From Agrobacterium genomosp. 13 str. CFBP 6927 (lineage in GTDB: Bacteria; Pseudomonadota; Alphaproteobacteria; Rhizobiales; Rhizobiaceae): a stretch of DNA of 64,000 nt. Each line of letters opens with the position of its first letter. Position 1 is the stretch's first letter. This document shows, piece by piece, positions 61,101 through 64,000 of the stretch. Below the pieces are notes generated by a model. That model made no database searches and was not told where the DNA came from. It saw nothing but the letters and a program-made list of their open reading frames with translations. Where the stretch lies: the NCBI GenBank assembly GCA_900012615.1, contig LT009756.1, positions 326,035 through 390,034 of the forward strand. Reading direction: 5' to 3'. The translations under genes and the position numbers were made by a program.

Positions 61101-62667
61101 CTGATGCACTCAACATGGCGGTTTGGCTGGTTGACAGAACTGTAACATCGCTGCCCAAGGCGGCGACTTGCGCCGAACTCAAAACTTTCAGCTGTGTTGC
61201 GGAGAGAAGGCTGACCTGATTGCGGTTCAGGGCTTCGATCTGGTCGGCCGTCAGGCCTGTAATCGAACTGGTGCTCAGGGCGGCGACCTGATCTTTGGTC
61301 AACGCGGCAATAACATCCATGTTCAGGCCCGGCATGGCTTTATTTGTGATCGCTGCAATATCGTCGGTCGAGAATGTCGCCAATTGCTCCATACTCAAGG
61401 CCGCGAGTTGCACCGAACTCAGTGACCTCACCTGTGCCGAGGACAGGGCCTCGACCTGATCGGTTCTCAAGACTTCTAGTTGATCCCCTGTCAGGCTTGC
61501 GATCACGCTGGTGCTCAGGGAGGCAATCTGGTCGGTCGACAGGAACTCGATCTGCCCGGTATTCACGGCCTGGAACTGCGCCGCACTAAGGGCGCTCAGC
61601 TGGGCCGTCGTCAATGCTGCGATCTGATCATCGGTAAGTGCGGCGATCGCCTCCGTACCCAGGCGGAGTATCGCTTTGCCCGTGATAGCCGCGATATCGG
61701 CCGTCGAGAAGGTCGCGATATCCTCGGCTCCAAGGGCTGTAATTTGCGTTGCACTCAGCGCCATCACCTGTGCCGGCGATAAGGCTTCCATCTGGCTCGT
61801 GGTTAAGGCTGCGACCTGTGTCGCTTTGAGTGCGGCAATCTGAGCCGTCGTCAATGCGGTGATCTGGTCGGTGCTCAAGACTTCGATCTGATCGGCCGTC
61901 AGGCTTGCAACTGCGCTTGTGCTCAGGGCAGCGGTCTGATCCGGGGTAAACCTTGCGATCGCCTGCGTGCTCAGGCCCGGTGCGACCTTGCCCGTAATCG
62001 CTGCGATGTTGGCGGGGGAGAACGTTGCTATGGCATCTATGCTTAGGGCCGCGAGTTGTGCAGAACTTAGCGCCATCACCTGTGCCGGTGACAGGGCGTC
62101 GATCTGGTTGACGCTTAGGGCCGCGACCTGTGTCGTTTTGAGTGCGGCGACCTGAGCCACCGTCAACGCGGCGATCTGATCGATATTTAGGGAGGCGACA
62201 ATATCTGTGCCCAGGCCTGGTACGGCTTTGGCCGCGATCGCCGCAATATCGGCGGTCGAGAAGGTCGCAATGTCCTCCGCGCTCAGGGCAGCAAGCTGCG
62301 TCGCTTTAAGGGCGCTCACCTGAGGCGCCGTCAAAGCCTCCGCCTGATCTGCCGTCAGGGCATCAATCTGCATAGTGGTGAGCGCAGAAATCTGACCCGC
62401 GCTCAGGCTTTTGATGGCGTACTGATCGAGAATGTTCAGCTGATCCAGTGTCAAACCAATGATGGTGCCTTGTGAAACTGCATTTAACTGTCGAGAGTTG
62501 AGGACTTTGACATCCTCTGCATCTAGTGCTGCGACCTGAGCCGAAGAGAGTGCTTGCATCTGGGTTGTGGAAAGCGACGCAACCTCGTCGGTTGTCCAGG
62601 CTGCGACGGCCGCTGTCGAAAGGTATTTGATCTGATTGACACTCAGGGAAGAGGTGATCGAAGTCAT
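58156..62667 (-). CDS. giant octapeptide-repeat protein, family unknown
   Basis: 1503 residues. After ~10 residues the whole protein, except a ~50-residue tail (SSVQYIASSKPAEESS ... LSQLDV), is built of about 185 eight-residue units near Q-[IV]-x-A-L-[ST]-x-x. Landmark units of the form [IL]xTFSxxxIAAI-xxxA-xxGLST recur about twelve times, so octads are arranged in larger blocks of roughly 10-14 units. The S/T-x-x-Q pattern is a helix-capping box, suggesting short stacked helices; a beta-solenoid like ice-nucleation octads is the alternative. No signal peptide, membrane segment, RTX glycine repeat or Cys. It begins 47 bases outside the right att repeat. Function unknown: adhesin, scaffold or ligand-binding surface are all possible. 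Confidence 0.9.
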   Translation of the reverse strand: MTSITSSLSVNQIKYLSTAAVAAWTTDEVASLSTTQMQALSSAQVAALDAEDVKVLNSRQLNAVSQGTIIGLTLDQLNILDQYAIKSLSAGQISALTTMQIDALTADQAEALTAPQVSALKATQLAALSAEDIATFSTADIAAIAAKAVPGLGTDIVASLNIDQIAALTVAQVAALKTTQVAALSVNQIDALSPAQVMALSSAQLAALSIDAIATFSPANIAAITGKVAPGLSTQAIARFTPDQTAALSTSAVASLTADQIEVLSTDQITALTTAQIAALKATQVAALTTSQMEALSPAQVMALSATQITALGAEDIATFSTADIAAITGKAILRLGTEAIAALTDDQIAALTTAQLSALSAAQFQAVNTGQIEFLSTDQIASLSTSVIASLTGDQLEVLRTDQVEALSSAQVRSLSSVQLAALSMEQLATFSTDDIAAITNKAMPGLNMDVIAALTKDQVAALSTSSITGLTADQIEALNRNQVSLLSATQLKVLSSAQVAALGSDVTVLSTSQTAMLSASGVKGLTADQIAAMSIDQFSALTTLHIGALNPTQIAAMSKDQIASLSAAQIAAMSTSGVAGLSASQIAALSPDQISRLSVRQMATLNSTQIAALSTDDIAALSKAQVASMSAAGIKGLSTQQLATFSTSQASALTGAQIVNLDATQISALGTDDLATFTPREFGALSSNAIPGLSTTTMALLTTAQIAALNTQSVGALSIAQIAALSTAQIAALTPAQVSALSSKQIAVLSTGDIATFSTKDIAAISSNAIQGLSTETIASMAASQISALNTQSAGALSTAQIAALSTAQVEALTTAQVGALNSKQIAILSTDKIATFSTKDIASLSSNAIPGLSTEAIASLTTAQIAALSTAGISGLSTGQVAALTSGQVNVLTNAQIRAFASRQIAVLRVDDIVSLSASQIAALSAAGITGLTSNQVASLTADQVAALTSAQIGALSSKQIAALGADDLNTFTASELAAISSNAIPGLSTETIASMTAAQIAALGTTAIASLTAEQIDALHTDQVGALNNAQIGALTSKQIAALGTDDIAFLSTAQIAALSTAGMTGLTSNQIAALSSDQVETLTGAQIGALNSKQIAALGADDLVTFTTAELAAISSNAISGLSTEAMVSLTAMQIAALSTDGISGLSTGRVAVLTNGQLNALTNAQVTALTSRQIAALNPAHIVSFSATQIAALNAQAASGLSGAQIGALSVEQIEALSTRHIASLSSDALAGLSPAVLKTFSPAKLAAIGSSAIKGLPADFLATLSSTEVASLSTAGVAGLTSDQIGALSKEQIQALTTGQIAALSSAALAGLTMEDLATFSTEELAAINPTAIRGLSTNVIASLPSQGISALTTGQVTSLSYGQVAAMGAEQIGALSTSQVSALKTMQAAALGGDDLAAFSTEQVISLSSSAISGLTTRALATLTASQAAVFTPGQIAAMTAAQVVALNSDDLADSSVQYIASSKPAEESSVSIKMQVKSQEPPDIAAAILSQLDV
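58330..62640. repeat. tandem 24-bp degenerate repeats encoding the octads
   Basis: The coding sequence consists of diverged 24-base units (plus-strand wording near GCGGCGATCTGNGCNGTGCTCA). Differences are mostly synonymous or conservative, so the array is old and under protein-level selection, but still open to copy-number change. Confidence 0.85.
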
Positions 62668-63007
62668 GTCTAGAAAATCCTAAATTTTAAATCCAATCAT
62701 TCAACAGCCAAGAGATTATTTACTTGCGGTGTCCCTAAAATACATCGGCGAAAACCCATCAAGTTGCAAAGAATGACTAGGCGACCGGGCTTGTCTGAAC
62801 CTGAAGTTGCTATGCTTCAGTCAGTAAAATTTTGCGATATATTTTAAAACCGCTTCGGGTACTGGCAGACTTGGCAGAGGCCAAGGAGCGCTACGCGATG
62901 CCGGAGAGTATTGGTTCTCTTGGCAGTCGGGTTAATATACGATTTAGCTTGACTACGATTAAATTGCACGTAATAGTTGATGCAGTCGTAACATGAGGGG
63001 AAGTGTT
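62668..63007. other. divergent intergenic region, octad gene and aqpZ
   Basis: 340 bases, AT-rich around 62690-62760 and 62820-62850. No gene supported. It must hold promoters in both directions; one candidate for aqpZ is listed separately. Confidence 0.6.
62949..62976 (+). promoter_or_regulatory. candidate sigma-70 promoter of aqpZ
   Basis: TTGACT (62949-62954), 16-base spacer, TAATAG (62971-62976), 31 bases before ATG 63008. Confidence 0.4.
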
Positions 63008-63733
63008 ATGAGTCGCAAACTTCTTTCGGAATTTTTGGGTACCTTTTGGCTCGTCTTCGGAGGGTGCGGAAGTGCGGTTTTTGCTGCTGCTTTTCCGGAG
63101 CTGGGTATTGGTTTTCTCGGCGTCGCTTTCGCTTTCGGCCTGACGGTACTTACCATGGCCTATGCGGTTGGCGGCATTTCGGGAGGTCATTTTAATCCGG
63201 CCGTTTCCGTCGGTCTTTCAGTTGCCGGTAAATTTCCGGCGGCAAATCTTGTGCCCTATATCGTGGCGCAGGTGCTGGGAGCGACTGTCGCGGCTGCGGC
63301 GCTTTATGTCATCCTTACGGGCAAGGCGGGGGCGGACATTGGCGGTTTTGCTGCCAATGGTTACGGCGAACATTCGCCGGGCGGATATTCTCTCGTTTCG
63401 GCACTGCTGATCGAGGTCATCCTGACGGCCTTTTTCCTGATCGTCATTCTGGGGTCGACGCATGGCAGGGTTCCATCCGGCTTCGCGCCGATAGCCATCG
63501 GTCTCGCCCTCACCCTTATTCATCTGATTTCCATTCCGGTTACCAACACATCCGTCAATCCGGCCCGCTCGACCGGGCAGGCCTTGTTCGTCGGCGGATG
63601 GGCGCTGCAACAGCTTTGGCTGTTCTGGCTGGCTCCGATCCTCGGCGGCGTCATTGGCGCTGTGGTCTGGAAAATCTTTGGCGAGGAAGAGAAGGCCGGT
63701 CACGCCGGTTCTGTTCAGCCTGCGCAGACGTGA
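63008..63733 (+). CDS. aqpZ: aquaporin Z
   Basis: 241 residues from ATG 63008 (GGGGAAG upstream). Six membrane helices and both NPA loops are present: [11 protein letters not shown] near residue 65 and [13 protein letters not shown] near 185. Filter residues typical of water-selective AqpZ appear (His in [18 protein letters not shown], Arg after NPA), so it is a water channel and not a glycerol facilitator. A perfect palindrome follows the stop codon. Confidence 0.96.
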   Translation: MSRKLLSEFLGTFWLVFGGCGSAVFAAAFPELGIGFLGVAFAFGLTVLTMAYAVGGISGGHFNPAVSVGLSVAGKFPAANLVPYIVAQVLGATVAAAALYVILTGKAGADIGGFAANGYGEHSPGGYSLVSALLIEVILTAFFLIVILGSTHGRVPSGFAPIAIGLALTLIHLISIPVTNTSVNPARSTGQALFVGGWALQQLWLFWLAPILGGVIGAVVWKIFGEEEKAGHAGSVQPAQT

Positions 63734-63746
63734 ATAAGTGGCTTTG

Positions 63747-63768
63747 TTTTCCCGAATGGTCGGGAAAA
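63747..63768. terminator. perfect inverted repeat after aqpZ
   Basis: TTTTCCCGA (63747-63755), loop ATGG, TCGGGAAAA (63760-63768), 13 bases past the stop. It likely ends the aqpZ transcript, though no T-run follows on the plus strand. Confidence 0.55.
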
Positions 63769-63785
63769 CTGCTGAGGAGGATGAC

Positions 63786-64000
63786 ATGGATCTTACTTCG
63801 ATATTGGCCCAAATCGTTGGCGGTGCGGTTGGCGGCACGGCCGGCGGAAAGATACTGAAGGATTCCGATCTCGGTTCGCTCGGAAACCTGATCGCGGGCG
63901 CCATTGGCGGCATCGGGGGCGGAACCGTACTTGGATCGCTGCTCGGGACGGCGGGCACGGCGGCAGCCGGCGGCGTGGATATTGCCGCTCTTGCCGGCCA
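63786..64000 (+). CDS. Gly/Ala-rich small protein, truncated by the window edge
   Basis: Begins at ATG 63786 with GAGGAGG at 63774-63780. The visible 71 residues (MDLTSILAQIVGGAVGGTAG ...) are hydrophobic and rich in spaced glycines (GAIGGIGGGTVLGSLLG), a glycine-zipper pattern that suggests a membrane-inserted helix hairpin. The 3' end lies outside the window. Function unknown. Confidence 0.75.
   Translation, partial: MDLTSILAQIVGGAVGGTAGGKILKDSDLGSLGNLIAGAIGGIGGGTVLGSLLGTAGTAAAGGVDIAALAG

Noticed and set aside
58330-62640. CRISPR-like regular repeats
   Set aside because: Repeats are contiguous, degenerate 24-base codon units in one open frame, without unique spacers or cas genes.
58156-62667. 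TAL-effector-like protein
   Set aside because: LTxxQV-like wording resembles the TAL repeat start, but the period is 8, not 33-35, and there is no variable di-residue, secretion signal or activation domain.

Overview
The window looks like a piece of a chromosome from a Rhizobiales bacterium close to Agrobacterium/Rhizobium. Supporting signs are the order phoR-pstSCAB-phoU-phoB, a gcrA cell-cycle regulator gene, long alphaproteobacterial PstC/PstA proteins, a SAM-II riboswitch ahead of metZ, iron-responsive boxes of the TGA-N9-TCA type, EcfG-like general-stress promoters, a DUF982 gene and a rhizobial intergenic mosaic repeat. Most of it is GC-rich core sequence. No computation was run; family names rest on motifs, length and context.

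Layout. 1-3254: the end of a family-1 solute ABC importer plus a cyclic/glycero-phosphodiesterase. 3536-7699: a CoA-transferase, a lipoprotein esterase and a proline-racemase-superfamily enzyme. 7813-9716: pyrimidine synthesis (pyrC, pyrE). 9817-16100: fructokinase, two overlapping hydrolases, pgi and fadD. 16456-23867: iron uptake (fbpC, fbpA, fbpB, a TonB-dependent siderophore receptor, an AraC regulator), each unit preceded by a TGA-N9-TCA box, so probably one iron regulon. 23994-25293: small stress proteins (PRC-barrel, DUF982, a 24-aa membrane peptide, a Pmp3/YqaE protein), three with EcfG-like promoters. Then tRNA-Thr, a nitronate monooxygenase, an unknown membrane protein and ppk2. 29140-37075: the complete phosphate regulon block. 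37460-45014: gcrA, argD-argF-hslO, apaG, metZ with its riboswitch, and a dCTP deaminase.

At 45068-45141 a tRNA-Gly(CCC) gene marks the start of an accessory region. Its last 19 bases (with the next G) recur at 58091-58109, bounding a ~13-kb genomic island. The island carries a two-partner secretion / contact-dependent inhibition locus (CdiB, lipoprotein, 2378-aa CdiA, immunity protein), AT-rich orphan immunity-like genes, another lipoprotein and a serine recombinase whose start codon is knocked out of frame. No tyrosine integrase is visible.

Directly beyond the right repeat, on the minus strand, lies the most unusual gene: a 1503-residue protein made almost entirely of about 185 octapeptide repeats (consensus near QIAALSTA). 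I cannot assign it to a known family. The window ends with aqpZ and the start of a Gly/Ala-rich small protein.
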